From positions 62,001-126,000 of the forward strand of contig NZ_JACHIE010000001.1 of assembly GCF_014207635.1 (NCBI RefSeq): DNA of 64,000 nt. Direction: 5' to 3'. Numbering within the stretch: position 1 is the stretch's first letter; the number at the start of each line of letters is the position of its first letter. Origin of the DNA: Acetobacter lovaniensis. Its GTDB lineage: Bacteria > Pseudomonadota > Alphaproteobacteria > Acetobacterales > Acetobacteraceae. Below, piece after piece: positions 42,793 to 52,286 of this stretch. The notes beneath the pieces were generated by a model. It was not told the DNA's origin. It did no database searches and saw nothing but the letters and a program-made list of their open reading frames with translations. The translations under genes were made by a program, and so were the position numbers.

Positions 42793-43641
42793 ATGTCTCC
42801 TCTCATTCCCGGCAGTTTCCTGCCAGCGCTCGCCAAGGACACTACAATCCGTTTTCTGGATGCCACCACCCTGTTGCCCGGAGAGACATTTGACCCGCAG
42901 GCTGCATTTAAGGCCTGCCATATTCCGGGTAGCCAGTATTTTGACATCTCTGTTTTTTCTGACCCGCAGAGCACCCTGCCAAATACCGTGCCATCCGCCG
43001 CACGCTTTGCCCATCTGTTTGGCCAGATGGGCATTACGCCTCAGACCCATGTTGTTTTTTACGATCAGGGCAATGTGGCCTCTGCCTGCCGGGCCTGGTG
43101 GATGACCAGACTGTTCGGGCATGAAAAAACCCAGATCATCCAGGGTGGCCTCAATGCCTGGCGACAGCAGCACCTGCCGGTGGAACAGGGGGAGAGCGCT
43201 TCGCATGCCCCACAGGTCTATCATCCCAGAACTGAATATTCCCGTCTGGCCGGTCTTGGGGATATGCTTGGACATGTTCGGCTGCAAAACCGCCCCATAC
43301 TGGACGCCCGGAGTGCTGCACGTTTTTATGGCACAGACCCCGAACCACGCGCGGGTGTAAAGTCCGGGCACATGCCCGGCGCGCGTAACATTCCCTATAA
43401 AACCGTGCTGGACGAAAATGGCTTTTTCCTTCCCGCCGCACAACTGCAGGCCCTGTTTTTACAGGCGGGGGTTTCTGCCACAACGCACCCCATTACCACC
43501 TGTGGCTCCGGCATGACCGCCGCGGTTCTGAACGTTGCGCTGGAACTGGCGGGCTTTCCTTCCAACGCTCTTTATGATGGTTCCTGGGCCGAGTGGGGCA
43601 GCACACCCGGCACGCCAGTTACAAACGGCCAAAATCCATGA
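42793..43641 (+). CDS. sseA: 3-mercaptopyruvate / thiosulfate sulfurtransferase
   Basis: Two-domain rhodanese that transfers sulfur from 3-mercaptopyruvate (or thiosulfate) to a thiol acceptor. The protein has an inactive N-terminal rhodanese domain (IPGSQYFDISVFSDP, GNVASACRAWWM) and a C-terminal one with DARSAARFYGTDPEPRAGVKSGHMPGARN written in the usual order of motifs and the active-site loop CGSGMTA, typical of mercaptopyruvate enzymes. I start at ATG 42793 (282 residues), behind a distant GAGG; ATG 42778 is an alternative. Its stop overlaps metC by 4 bases, linking it to cysteine metabolism. Confidence 0.92.
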   Translation: MSPLIPGSFLPALAKDTTIRFLDATTLLPGETFDPQAAFKACHIPGSQYFDISVFSDPQSTLPNTVPSAARFAHLFGQMGITPQTHVVFYDQGNVASACRAWWMTRLFGHEKTQIIQGGLNAWRQQHLPVEQGESASHAPQVYHPRTEYSRLAGLGDMLGHVRLQNRPILDARSAARFYGTDPEPRAGVKSGHMPGARNIPYKTVLDENGFFLPAAQLQALFLQAGVSATTHPITTCGSGMTAAVLNVALELAGFPSNALYDGSWAEWGSTPGTPVTNGQNP

Positions 43642-44849
43642 CAGAGCGCAACAGTGTAGATGCCGGGTGGCAGAAACTTGGCACATCCCTGACCCATACA
43701 GGTAGGGCGACCCCTCCCGAGATGGGGACATACGTCAATCCGCCGCTGGAGCGTGGCTCCACCGTGCTCTTTCCCTCCCTCAAGAGCATGAACCGCAAAG
43801 GGCAGGAGCGTTATGATCACTCCAGCATCTATGGGGCTATGGGTTCACCCACCCAGCATGAACTGGAAAAACTGATTGCACGCATAGAAGGTGGTACGGA
43901 CTGTCAGATTGTCAGCTCCGGTCTGGCAGCATGCACCACGCCGTTACTGGCTTTTTTAAAGGCAGGTGATCACTGCCTGCTGGCCGACAGCGTTTATGGC
44001 CCGACCCGCCGCTTTGCTGAAAACATGCTCCGGCGCTTTGGGGTGGATATTTCCTACTTTCCGCCCTGTGCTACCCGGCCCGAAGTGGAAGAATACGTCC
44101 AGTCCAACACCCGCATCATTTTTACCGAGAGTCCGGGCAGCCATACGTTTGAAGTGCAGGATATTCCCATGCTGGCGGAAGTTGCCCACCAGCATGGTGC
44201 GCGTCTTTTTCTGGACAACACATGGGGGTTCGGCATTTTTGCCCCGTTTGAACATGGCGTGGATGTCTCCATTCAGGCCCTGACCAAATACCCTTCCGGC
44301 CACTCCGATGTGATTGCCGGAGCCATCACTGTAGCGGATCCGGCAAGCTGGCATATCCTGCGGGACGCCTCCATCCAGCTTGGTCAGGTTGCCGGACCGG
44401 ACGAGTGCTGGCTTACCCTGCGTGGCCTGCGCACAATGGGGGTTCGTATGGCGCAGCAGGCCCGCACCGCCCTGCAGGTTGCCACATGGCTCAAACAGCG
44501 CCCCGAAGTGGCGCAGGTCCTGCACCCCGCGCTGCCAGACTGCCCGGGCCATAACTTTTGGAAACGCGATTTTACAGGGGCTGGTAGCCTGTTTGGCGTG
44601 GTTCTAAACGCTCCATACACCTGCCAGAGCATGGAACGCATGATTAACGCCATGCGTCTGTTTGGTATTGGTGCGTCATGGGGGGGGTATGAAAGTCTGG
44701 TGCTCCCGACCACGGGAGGCATAACGCGGAACTTTGGCGCAGAGCAGCCAGAATCTCCCGCTTTCAGGCTTCAGATCGGTCTGGAAAACGCGCAGGACCT
44801 TATTGATGATCTGGATCAGGCTTTTAACGCCCTGCACCACGCAGCCTGA
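43638..44849 (+). CDS. metC: Cystathionine beta-lyase
   Basis: PLP enzyme that cleaves cystathionine to homocysteine, pyruvate and ammonia. I use ATG 43638 (MTERNSVDAGW, 403 residues), overlapping the sseA stop by 4 bases. Cys/Met metabolism motifs are YVNPPLERGSTVLFPS, the Tyr-Gly pair of SIYGAMGSPTQ, VSSGLAACTTPLLAF, LFLDNTWGFG and the PLP Lys in QALTKYPSGHSDVIAG. The beta-lyase call over cystathionine gamma-synthase rests on the TWGFG and YPSGHSD forms and is probable rather than certain. It converges on comM with a 3-base gap. Confidence 0.92.
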   Translation: MTERNSVDAGWQKLGTSLTHTGRATPPEMGTYVNPPLERGSTVLFPSLKSMNRKGQERYDHSSIYGAMGSPTQHELEKLIARIEGGTDCQIVSSGLAACTTPLLAFLKAGDHCLLADSVYGPTRRFAENMLRRFGVDISYFPPCATRPEVEEYVQSNTRIIFTESPGSHTFEVQDIPMLAEVAHQHGARLFLDNTWGFGIFAPFEHGVDVSIQALTKYPSGHSDVIAGAITVADPASWHILRDASIQLGQVAGPDECWLTLRGLRTMGVRMAQQARTALQVATWLKQRPEVAQVLHPALPDCPGHNFWKRDFTGAGSLFGVVLNAPYTCQSMERMINAMRLFGIGASWGGYESLVLPTTGGITRNFGAEQPESPAFRLQIGLENAQDLIDDLDQAFNALHHAA

Positions 44850-44852
44850 ATC

Positions 44853-46346
44853 TTACAACGCAGAACGGACACGGAATGTAGCAGCCTCGGCAATATGCTG
44901 TGGCTCTACATCCGGCGCAGCCACCAGATCAGCAATGGTTCTGGCAACCCGTAACAGACGGGTGTACCCCCTCGCGGAAAAACGGTACCGCTCCGCCACA
45001 GCCTGCGCCAGTTCCTGAGCACTCCCGGTAAGTGAGAGCACATTCAGCGCCGCCTCGGCATTTTTTTGTACGCCCTGCCGCTCTGTCTGGCGCATTCTGG
45101 CCTGAGCCACGCGTACGGCGACTGTTGCCGTATTTTCTCCACCCGCCTGTGTCATGTAACCAAGAGGTTCATACGGCTGCATGGCTACATGCAGATCAAT
45201 ACGATCCATAAGTGGGCCAGACAGACGCGCCAGATAGTCCGCGCCACAACGGGGCGCTTTGCTACATTCGCGCGTTGCATCCCCCAGATAGCCACAACGG
45301 CAGGGGTTCATGGCGGCTATAAGCTGGAAGCGGGCAGGGTAGGTAATATGCACGGCTGCGCGCGCAATGCTGACCTGACCGGTTTCCAGCGGCTGGCGCA
45401 ACGCCTCAAGTGCTGCGCGCGAAAACTCGGGCAGTTCATCCAAAAACAGCACACCATGATGCGCCAGACTGATTTCCCCCGGTCTGGCGCGCGCGCCACC
45501 ACCCACGAGTGCAGGCAGGCTCGCGGAATGGTGCGGGTCCCTGACAGGCGGGCGGCGTATGGGCCTGCCATCGGGCAACAGCCCGGCCGCACTGTAGATA
45601 CGTGAAACCGCCAGACTTTCCGATGGCAACAGATCCGGCAACAACCCACGCAACCGGGCCGCCAACATGGATTTACCCGCGCCGGGCGGGCCGGAAAGCA
45701 GCAGGGAATGCCCCCCGGCGGCCGCAATTTCCAACGCCCTGCGCCCTGTTTCCATCCCCCTGATGTCCGCAAGGTCAGGCTCAACATCTGTAGAAAGAGG
45801 CTCCGAGCGGGAAAAAACAGGTGTGCTGAGGATTTGCAGACCAGCAAAATGGTTGATTAACGCCAGAAGGTCAGGAGCCGCGAGAATGGCAATATCACCA
45901 CCACATAAGGCTTCCTCCCCCTGTGATGCGGGACACACAAGCCCCAGTCCCATGGAGGCCGCCTCCAGAGAGGCCGAAAGCACGCCTGAAACAGGGTTAA
46001 GCCGTCCATCAAGCGAGAGTTCGCCAAGAGCCGCATAACGGCCCACTTCCTCTGCGGAGATCACCCCCATGGTAGCCAGCAGGGCCAGCGCGATGGGCAG
46101 GTCAAAATGCGAGCCTTCCTTGGGGAGGTCCGCAGGAACAAGATTAACAAGAATACGCTTTGCGGGAAGCGCTAACCCTATGGCCGTCAAGGCGGCCCGA
46201 ACGCGCTCGCGCGCTTCACCCACCGCCTTGTCTGGCAGACCGACAACCAGAAATGCAGGTAAACCAGAGGATATCTGCACTTCAACCCATACGGGTCTGG
46301 CCTCGATACCCGAAAAAGCAAAACTGCGGATGCGGGAATAGATCAT
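44853..46346 (-). CDS. comM: ComM/YifB-family magnesium chelatase-like AAA+ ATPase
   Basis: Hexameric helicase; ComM of Vibrio cholerae drives branch migration during integration of transformed DNA, and the gene is also widespread in bacteria not known to be competent. The 497-residue protein has the N-terminal Lon-like ChlI domain (VGLPDKAVGEARERVRAAL, VNLVPADLPKEGSHFDLPIA), Walker A LLSGPPGAGKSMLAARL, the PHHSAS motif, Walker B GVLFLDELPEFSR, and sensor FQLIAAMNPCRCG with a Cys-rich finger that continues into the C-terminal domain. It lies 22 bases after serA. Confidence 0.94.
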   Translation of the reverse strand: MIYSRIRSFAFSGIEARPVWVEVQISSGLPAFLVVGLPDKAVGEARERVRAALTAIGLALPAKRILVNLVPADLPKEGSHFDLPIALALLATMGVISAEEVGRYAALGELSLDGRLNPVSGVLSASLEAASMGLGLVCPASQGEEALCGGDIAILAAPDLLALINHFAGLQILSTPVFSRSEPLSTDVEPDLADIRGMETGRRALEIAAAGGHSLLLSGPPGAGKSMLAARLRGLLPDLLPSESLAVSRIYSAAGLLPDGRPIRRPPVRDPHHSASLPALVGGGARARPGEISLAHHGVLFLDELPEFSRAALEALRQPLETGQVSIARAAVHITYPARFQLIAAMNPCRCGYLGDATRECSKAPRCGADYLARLSGPLMDRIDLHVAMQPYEPLGYMTQAGGENTATVAVRVAQARMRQTERQGVQKNAEAALNVLSLTGSAQELAQAVAERYRFSARGYTRLLRVARTIADLVAAPDVEPQHIAEAATFRVRSAL

Positions 46347-46368
46347 TCCCGCGCTCCGTAGCCCATGC

Positions 46369-47628
46369 TTAACGGCCCTTGTAAATCAGGCGGGCACGGA
46401 CCGTGCCATCAAGTTCACGCAGGGCCTTGAGCAGACGATCATCCAGATCCGTATCCCCACCCGTATCGGCCTCGATCACCACATAACCGATTTCTCCATC
46501 GGTCTGGAGGAACTGGGCGGTAACGTTGCAGGTTTCGCGCAGGAAGATTTCATTCAGCTTCATCATAACACCGGGCATGTTATGATGCACGTGCATGAAG
46601 CGCGTGCCACGCGGGCTTTGCGGCAGCTGGACACCGGGGAAGTTAACCGCACCGAACGTGGAACCCACGTCCGAGTATTCCACCAGCTTGCGCGCTACTT
46701 CCACGCCAATCCGTTCCTGAGCTTCCGCCGTGGAACCGCCAATATGAGGGGTGAGAATCACGTTATCCAGCCCCATGATCGGGGTGGACAGCAGATCACC
46801 CGGGCCTTTGGGCTCTTTGGGATACACGTCAATGGCGGCACCAAGCAGGTGCTCGCTTTCCAGCGCCTTGGCCAGTGCATCCAGATCAACAACATTGCCA
46901 CGGGCATTGTTGATGAGGAAGGACCCCTTCTTCATCTTGCTGATCTGTTCCGCACCCATCAGGTTCGCCGTAGTGGGCAACTGGGGGACGTGCAGGCTCA
47001 CCACATCACTCTGGGCCAGCAGGTCGTCCAGTGTGTCAACCGGCAGAGCGTTACCGTGGCCGAGTTTATCCATCACATCGTAATAAACAACCCGCATGCC
47101 AAAGGCTTCCGCCAGAACGGAAAGCTGTGAGCCAATGGAGCCATAACCCACAATCCCAAGGGTTTTGCCACGCACTTCCCAGCTATTGGCGGCAGATTTG
47201 GTCCACTCGCCTTTATGGCACTCAACCGAGCGAGGAAAAATCCGACGCATCAGCATAACAATTTCCCCCATGACCAGTTCGGCCACGGAGCGCGTGTTGC
47301 TGTACGGTGCGTTAAAAACCGGAATCCCGCTCAGGCGTGTGGTTTCAAGATCAACCTGATTGGTGCCAATGCAAAAGCAGCCAATGGCCATCAGGCGATC
47401 AGCACCTTCAAGCACTTCCTTGGTCAGCTGCGTACGCGAGCGGATACCAACAATATGCACGCCTTCCAGCGCTTTTTTGAGCGCATCGCCCTCAAGCGCG
47501 CCTTTGTGGCGTACGACATTCTCGTAACCACAGGCCTTGAGGAGGGCGACGGCACTATCGTGGATACCCTCCAGCAGAAGAATACGGATCTTGTCCTTGG
47601 AGAGGGACAGGTGCGTGCTCGTGCTCAT
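46369..47628 (-). CDS. serA: D-3-phosphoglycerate dehydrogenase
   Basis: First enzyme of serine synthesis: oxidises 3-phosphoglycerate with NAD. The 419-residue protein is the E. coli-like type, with the NAD-binding GKTLGIVGYGSIGSQLSVLA, LHVPQLPTTANLMG, the catalytic Arg in INNARGNVVD, the Glu of VYPKEPKGPGD and the His in ILTPHIGGST. The C-terminal ACT domain (HHNMPGVMMKLNEIF) would allow serine feedback inhibition. It lies between hisN and comM on the minus strand with 107 bases upstream for a promoter. Confidence 0.97.
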   Translation of the reverse strand: MSTSTHLSLSKDKIRILLLEGIHDSAVALLKACGYENVVRHKGALEGDALKKALEGVHIVGIRSRTQLTKEVLEGADRLMAIGCFCIGTNQVDLETTRLSGIPVFNAPYSNTRSVAELVMGEIVMLMRRIFPRSVECHKGEWTKSAANSWEVRGKTLGIVGYGSIGSQLSVLAEAFGMRVVYYDVMDKLGHGNALPVDTLDDLLAQSDVVSLHVPQLPTTANLMGAEQISKMKKGSFLINNARGNVVDLDALAKALESEHLLGAAIDVYPKEPKGPGDLLSTPIMGLDNVILTPHIGGSTAEAQERIGVEVARKLVEYSDVGSTFGAVNFPGVQLPQSPRGTRFMHVHHNMPGVMMKLNEIFLRETCNVTAQFLQTDGEIGYVVIEADTGGDTDLDDRLLKALRELDGTVRARLIYKGR

Positions 47629-47735
47629 ATTGGACTGACCATCGCTGTTGTACCGAAGCGCAGACCTATCGCAAAACAGGGGCAGTGCATAGTCTGGCCC
47701 GCCAGATTTGGCACTATTCCCACCAATAAATCTTG

Positions 47736-48527
47736 TTAATCCGCCCGCAGAATGCGCACTGCCTCACGGTGCAGGGCAGGGGAACCGGCGGCCAGAACCG
47801 TGCGATCTCCATCCATCCGCAGGGGGGTCCCATCCCATGCGCTCATAACCCCGCCAGCACCCTGCACAATGGGCACAAGCGCTCCCCAGTCCCAGGGGTT
47901 CATGTCGCATTCGGTAATCAGGTCAATCTGGCCCAGAGCAAGCAGCCCATAGGCATAACAATCCCCCCCCCATGTCATGCGGCGGGCCTGCCGCTTGAGC
48001 ATTTTCCAGCGGTCATGCGGGGCCAGTTCCAGCATTTCGGGCGATGTGCACGACATTTCCGCCTCGCCAAGCGCTACATTCTGCCGGGTATGGGCCTGCC
48101 CCCCCAGGGAGGAAGTAAACACGGTTGCGCGCCCCTTTACCCCAACCCAGCGCTCGCCCAGAACCGGCTGGTCCAGAATACCCAGCACAGGCTCTCCTTT
48201 GTAAAAAAGGGCAATCAGGGTGCCAAAGAGCGGGCGCCCGGTTACAAACGCCCGCGTGCCATCCACCGGGTCCAGCAGCCACTGGTAATCCGCCTGAGCG
48301 TTGTCCTGCCCGAATTCCTCACCAAACACACCATGGTCTGGCAGACGTTCGGCCAGAATAGCCCGCATGACCCGTTCTGCCGTCCTGTCCGCGACCGTAA
48401 CCGGGCTTGCATCCTTTTTGCTCTCCACCCCTACACCGCGCCTGAACCATGGTCGGACAACGCTCCGCGCGGTATCCGCCAGCATGGTTGCCACATCCAC
48501 AAACTGGTCTGTTCTCTGCGGGGTCAT
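47736..48527 (-). CDS. hisN: Histidinol-phosphatase, inositol-monophosphatase family
   Basis: Probably dephosphorylates histidinol phosphate in histidine synthesis, the role of this subfamily in Actinobacteria and Alphaproteobacteria. The 263-residue protein has the metal-binding motifs GEEFG, LLDPVDGTRAFVTGRPLFGTL and MNPWDWGALVPIVQGAGG with SPVTVADRTAE near the N-terminus. The variant GTRAFVTG, in place of GTxNF of inositol phosphatases, favours HisN. It overlaps the cytochrome c gene by 4 bases. The second family member at 62366-63166 has the more SuhB-like GTSNY motif. Confidence 0.87.
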   Translation of the reverse strand: MTPQRTDQFVDVATMLADTARSVVRPWFRRGVGVESKKDASPVTVADRTAERVMRAILAERLPDHGVFGEEFGQDNAQADYQWLLDPVDGTRAFVTGRPLFGTLIALFYKGEPVLGILDQPVLGERWVGVKGRATVFTSSLGGQAHTRQNVALGEAEMSCTSPEMLELAPHDRWKMLKRQARRMTWGGDCYAYGLLALGQIDLITECDMNPWDWGALVPIVQGAGGVMSAWDGTPLRMDGDRTVLAAGSPALHREAVRILRAD

Positions 48528-49042
48528 CGGGGTGCTCCTGTTATTGGGGTGGGGGCAGGGGTATGCAGTGTGTGCAAATAGCTGATCACATCCGCCCTGT
48601 CCTGCGGGTCGTGCAGACCTGCAAAAGACATGTGTGTACCGGGTGCGTATCTGGCCGGAGCCATAAGCCAGTCAGATAATTTCTGATCGTCCCATATCTG
48701 CGCTGCATGCTGGCGCAACGCAGCGGAATAGGCGTAACCGGGAAGGGTAGCGATATTCCGCCCCACAACACCTGCCAGAACCGGGCCAGCATTGCCTTCG
48801 CTTCCAAGGGCAAAACCATGGCACTGGGCACAAATACGCCCCGCCAGCACAGTGCCATGGGCCAGACTGGCGCGCGGCATGTAAGACTCAATAGAAACCG
48901 CCCGCAGGTCCGGCAGACGAAAAACCGGGGCCACAGGGGCCGTGTCCGGCACAATGGAGCGTGCCGCCACAAGAGCACCGCCTATAGCCACCACACTTAT
49001 CAACGCCGAAACCGCCACCCTGTTCAGGAACCTGCCATCCAT
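48524..49042 (-). CDS. Membrane-anchored cytochrome c
   Basis: Monoheme class I cytochrome c. The 172-residue protein has an N-terminal hydrophobic signal or anchor (about 9-28), one CAQCH heme site near residue 72 in GRICAQCHGFALG, and the axial Met in GTHMSFAGL near residue 140, followed by the C-terminal helix DRADVISYLHTL. It is the cytochrome c550/c-552 type of electron carrier for periplasmic oxidation. I prefer the ATG complementary to 49040-49042; a GTG two codons upstream is possible. The 4-base overlap with hisN implies one transcript, though no functional link is evident. Confidence 0.9.
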   Translation of the reverse strand: MDGRFLNRVAVSALISVVAIGGALVAARSIVPDTAPVAPVFRLPDLRAVSIESYMPRASLAHGTVLAGRICAQCHGFALGSEGNAGPVLAGVVGRNIATLPGYAYSAALRQHAAQIWDDQKLSDWLMAPARYAPGTHMSFAGLHDPQDRADVISYLHTLHTPAPTPITGAPR

Positions 49043-49153
49043 CCGCACTTCTGCCCCTGCTGATCACTGGTTGCGTTTGCATTGCAGCTTTTCTAGACTG
49101 CGCGGCGCTTTTCCACGCCTATAAGCCGCGCTGTATTCTGGAGCAAGCTGATC

Positions 49154-49885
49154 ATGCCGCCCCTTGTTGTCATACCCGCCAGACTTGCCTCAACAAGGCT
49201 GCCCGGCAAGCCCCTGGCGGATATTGCCGGGCAGCCCATGATCGTGCATGTGCTGAATGCCGCACTCAAGGCCGAAATTGGTCCGGTTGTGGTTGCAGCC
49301 GCCGACCCCGAAATCTGTGATGTTGTTACTAACGCGGGCGGGACAGCCATACTGACCAATCCCGACCTGCCATCCGGCTCGGACCGGGTCTGGCAGGCCG
49401 TGCAGACGCTGGACCCGCAGGGGCAGTACTCCACCATTATCAACCTGCAAGGGGACCTGCCCACACTGGCACCAGATGCCCTGCATACGGTGTGCGGGGT
49501 TCTGGATCATCCTGCGTTTGATATTGGAACACTTGTTGCCCCCGTTAGCACGGAAGCAGAGGCAACAGCCCCTTCTGTTGTCAAGGTTGCATGCCACTTC
49601 AAGCAGGCCACGCCCCATGCGGTCGCCCTCTATTTTTCCCGACAGCCCATTCCCGCAGGGCCGGGGCCTCTATGGCACCATGTTGGGATTTACGCATGGC
49701 GGCGGGCCGCTCTGGCCCGCTTTGTCCAGCTTCCTCCATCTGGTCTGGAACAGCGTGAAAGTCTGGAACAGCTCCGGGCACTGGAAGATGGTATGCGTAT
49801 TGGCTGCGCGCGTCTTGCAATCGCGCCCTTTGGGGTTGATACACCACAGGATCTGGAACGGGCACGCCGCCTGCTTGGAGCTTAA
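49154..49885 (+). CDS. kdsB: 3-deoxy-manno-octulosonate cytidylyltransferase (CMP-Kdo synthetase)
   Basis: Activates Kdo with CTP for transfer to lipid A. The 243-residue protein has the nucleotide-binding PARLASTRLPGKPLADI, PDLPSGSDRVWQAV, INLQGDLPTL with its metal-binding Asp, and HVGIYAWRRAAL and LEQRESLEQLRALEDG near the end. It starts a plus-strand series kdsB-pheA-dapA-smpB and diverges from the cytochrome c gene. Confidence 0.96.
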   Translation: MPPLVVIPARLASTRLPGKPLADIAGQPMIVHVLNAALKAEIGPVVVAAADPEICDVVTNAGGTAILTNPDLPSGSDRVWQAVQTLDPQGQYSTIINLQGDLPTLAPDALHTVCGVLDHPAFDIGTLVAPVSTEAEATAPSVVKVACHFKQATPHAVALYFSRQPIPAGPGPLWHHVGIYAWRRAALARFVQLPPSGLEQRESLEQLRALEDGMRIGCARLAIAPFGVDTPQDLERARRLLGA

Positions 49886-49890
49886 AGGCC

Positions 49891-50787
49891 ATGATGGACA
49901 AGGTTATAGCCTTTCAGGGCATGCACGGTGCGTATTCCGACATGGCCTGCCGCGCAGCGCGACCCGGCTGGACCACCCTGCCATGCCATAGCTTTGCAGA
50001 TGCCATAGACGCAGTACATGCAGGCAAGGCCGAGCAGGCCATGCTGGCATGCGAAAACAGTCTGGCAGGTCGTGTGCCCGACATTCATTCGCTTCTGCCC
50101 GCTGCGGGACTGCATATTATTGGTGAGCACTTCCAGCGTGTTGAACACTGCCTGCTGGTGGTGCCCGGCACCCGCATGGAGCAGATCCGCCGCGTGCATA
50201 CGCACCCTGTAGCCATGGCCCAGATCCGCAATCTGCTCAAAAACAATAATCTCACGCCCGTAACCGAGTTTGATACGGCAGGTGCTGCAGAACTGGTCGC
50301 ACTCTGGCAAAAACCTGAAGAGGCCGCCGTAGCCTCCGCCCTTGCTGCGGAACTGTATGGGCTAGAAATCCTGCAACGGAACGTAGAAGACGCCTCCCAC
50401 AATACGACACGGTTCTATATTACCGCGCGCACACCGCAGGTGCCCACACCACAGACACCCCATGTCATGACCACACTGCTCTTTAGTGTGCAAAACAGCC
50501 CCGGTGCCCTGTATAAGGTGCTTGGGGGCTTTGCCACCAATGGCGTCAACATGACCCGGCTGGAAAGCTACATGTCGGGCGAAACGTTTGCCGCTACACG
50601 TTTTTTGATGGATGTAGAGGGCCACCCCGGCGATTCCCGCCTAGGCAAAGCCTTGGCGGAACTTGAATTTTTTTCCAAAAACGCCACAATTCTAGGCGTC
50701 TATCAACAATCGCCGTTCAGGCACCAGGCTTCCACCCAAGGGCAGGACATCCCGCGTTCCGCTCCAGCAGATGCCATTACAGGATAA
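49891..50787 (+). CDS. pheA: Prephenate dehydratase
   Basis: Converts prephenate to phenylpyruvate for phenylalanine synthesis. The 298-residue protein is the single-function type without chorismate mutase: it has IAFQGMHGAYSDMAC at the N-terminus, ACENSLAGRVPDIH, the catalytic DASHNTTRFYI (Thr-Arg-Phe) and an ACT domain with SPGALYKVLGGFATNGVNMTRLESYMSG, whose ESR-like LESY motif binds phenylalanine for feedback control. Two consecutive ATGs start the gene; the first is used. It lies 5 bases after kdsB. Confidence 0.95.
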   Translation: MMDKVIAFQGMHGAYSDMACRAARPGWTTLPCHSFADAIDAVHAGKAEQAMLACENSLAGRVPDIHSLLPAAGLHIIGEHFQRVEHCLLVVPGTRMEQIRRVHTHPVAMAQIRNLLKNNNLTPVTEFDTAGAAELVALWQKPEEAAVASALAAELYGLEILQRNVEDASHNTTRFYITARTPQVPTPQTPHVMTTLLFSVQNSPGALYKVLGGFATNGVNMTRLESYMSGETFAATRFLMDVEGHPGDSRLGKALAELEFFSKNATILGVYQQSPFRHQASTQGQDIPRSAPADAITG

Positions 50788-50798
50788 GTGACCGCTCC

Positions 50799-51689
50799 AT
50801 GCCTCATACATTCTTCTCCGGCTCCATTACTGCACTCATCACCCCCATGAACCGGGACGGAAGCCTGGACTTTGTTTCGTTTGAAAAACTGGTGGACTGG
50901 CAGATCAAGGAAGGCACGGCAGGCCTGTGTGCCGTAGGCACAACGGGGGAAAGTCCAACCCTGTCACACACGGAACACCACGCTGTTGTCGAACGCACCA
51001 TAAAAGTTGCCAATGGTCGCGTGCCGGTTATTGCCGGGGCGGGTTCCAACAGCACATCCGAAGCGGTTGATCTGGCACGCCATGCAGAGCAGGCCGGGGC
51101 AGCCGCCGCCCTTGTTGTGGCTCCGTATTACAACAAGCCTACGCAGGAAGGTCTGTACCGGCACTTTATGGCCGTGGCAGATGCTGTTTCCATCCCGGTG
51201 ATTTTGTACAACATTCCCGGCCGCTCCATTATTGACATCAACGTGGAAACAACGGCCCGTCTGGCAAAGCACGGCAATATTGTTGGGGTAAAGGATGCAA
51301 CAGCAAACCTGTTCCGCCCCCTGCAGGTGCGCCGGGCCGTGGACAAACCCTTTAACCAGCTCTCGGGCGAAGATGGCACAGCCGTCGCTTTTCTGGCAGC
51401 CGGTGGGGATGGATGCATTAGCGTGACATCCAACATTGCGCCCGCCCTGTGTGCCGCCGTGCAGAGCGCATGGAAAGCAGGGAAGACGCAGGAAGCCATT
51501 GCTATTCAGGACCGGCTGACCCCATTGCATGACACCCTGTTCTGCGAGAGCAATCCCGCACCGGCCAAATATGCCGCAAGTCTGCTGGGCCTTGCGGGGG
51601 AAACCTGCCGCCTGCCGCTGGCTCCCCTGAGCGATGAATCACGCCACAAAGTCCGGCAGGCTCTGGTTGATGTCGGATTGCTGGGCTGA
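50799..51689 (+). CDS. dapA: 4-hydroxy-tetrahydrodipicolinate synthase
   Basis: Condenses pyruvate with aspartate semialdehyde, committing carbon to diaminopimelate and lysine. The 296-residue TIM barrel begins FSGSITALITPMNRDGSLDF and has the GTTGESPTL loop, VVAPYYNKPTQEGLYRHF, the Tyr of ILYNIPGRS and the Schiff-base Lys in IVGVKDATANL. It lies 11 bases after pheA and 2 before smpB; dapA-smpB is a common alphaproteobacterial pair. Confidence 0.97.
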   Translation: MPHTFFSGSITALITPMNRDGSLDFVSFEKLVDWQIKEGTAGLCAVGTTGESPTLSHTEHHAVVERTIKVANGRVPVIAGAGSNSTSEAVDLARHAEQAGAAAALVVAPYYNKPTQEGLYRHFMAVADAVSIPVILYNIPGRSIIDINVETTARLAKHGNIVGVKDATANLFRPLQVRRAVDKPFNQLSGEDGTAVAFLAAGGDGCISVTSNIAPALCAAVQSAWKAGKTQEAIAIQDRLTPLHDTLFCESNPAPAKYAASLLGLAGETCRLPLAPLSDESRHKVRQALVDVGLLG

Positions 51690-51691
51690 AC

Positions 51692-52189
51692 ATGTCCACA
51701 AAATCCAGCAAAAGCACCATGATCTCCCACGGCATGGTCGCACAGAACCGCAAGGCCCGCTTTAACTACACCATCAAGGAAACGGTTGAGGCCGGGCTTG
51801 TGCTTAAAGGGCCGGAAGTAAAAAGCCTGCGCCTGGGTCGCGCAACAATTGGCGAAGCCTTTGCGGGCGAGCGTAATGGTGAACTCTGGCTGTTTAACAG
51901 CTACATCCCTGAATATCAGGGCGGAGTGCTATCCCGCTTTGATTCGCGCGCCCCCCGCAAGCTGCTTATGCACCGCAAGCAGGCCCAGAAGTTTATGGGC
52001 GCCATTGCCAAGCAGGGGGCAACCCTTGTTCCGCTGGATATTCACTTCAACGACCGCGGACTAGCCAAGGTAACCCTTGGTCTGGGCCTCGGTAAAAAGA
52101 GTGTGGACAAGCGCCAGACCGTAGCAGACCGGGACTGGCAGCGCGACAAGGCCCGCCTGATCCGCAACAAGGGGAAGGGCGACTACTAA
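51692..52189 (+). CDS. smpB: SsrA-binding protein
   Basis: Binds tmRNA and brings it to stalled ribosomes in trans-translation. The 165-residue protein has the OB-fold core with ARFNYTIKETVEAGLVLKG, the GPEVKSLRLGRATIGEAF loop, NSYIPEYQGG, and the basic C-terminal tail ending in DWQRDKARLIRNKGKGDY. No tmRNA gene is evident in the window. A strong terminator follows. Confidence 0.97.
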   Translation: MSTKSSKSTMISHGMVAQNRKARFNYTIKETVEAGLVLKGPEVKSLRLGRATIGEAFAGERNGELWLFNSYIPEYQGGVLSRFDSRAPRKLLMHRKQAQKFMGAIAKQGATLVPLDIHFNDRGLAKVTLGLGLGKKSVDKRQTVADRDWQRDKARLIRNKGKGDY

Positions 52190-52252
52190 CCCCCGTTCCA
52201 GCCATTACATACGCACAGTTCTACGCAACTTTGGCAGAAACAAACGACTATA

Positions 52253-52286
52253 AAAAAAAGCCCCGGTTATAAACCGGGGCTTTTTT
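52253..52286. terminator. Bidirectional terminator between smpB and the cold-shock gene
   Basis: GCCCCGGTT (52260-52268) and AACCGGGGC (52272-52280) form a perfect stem around a 3-base loop, flanked by an A8 run before and a T6 run after. It sits between convergent genes and should work in both directions. Confidence 0.95.
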
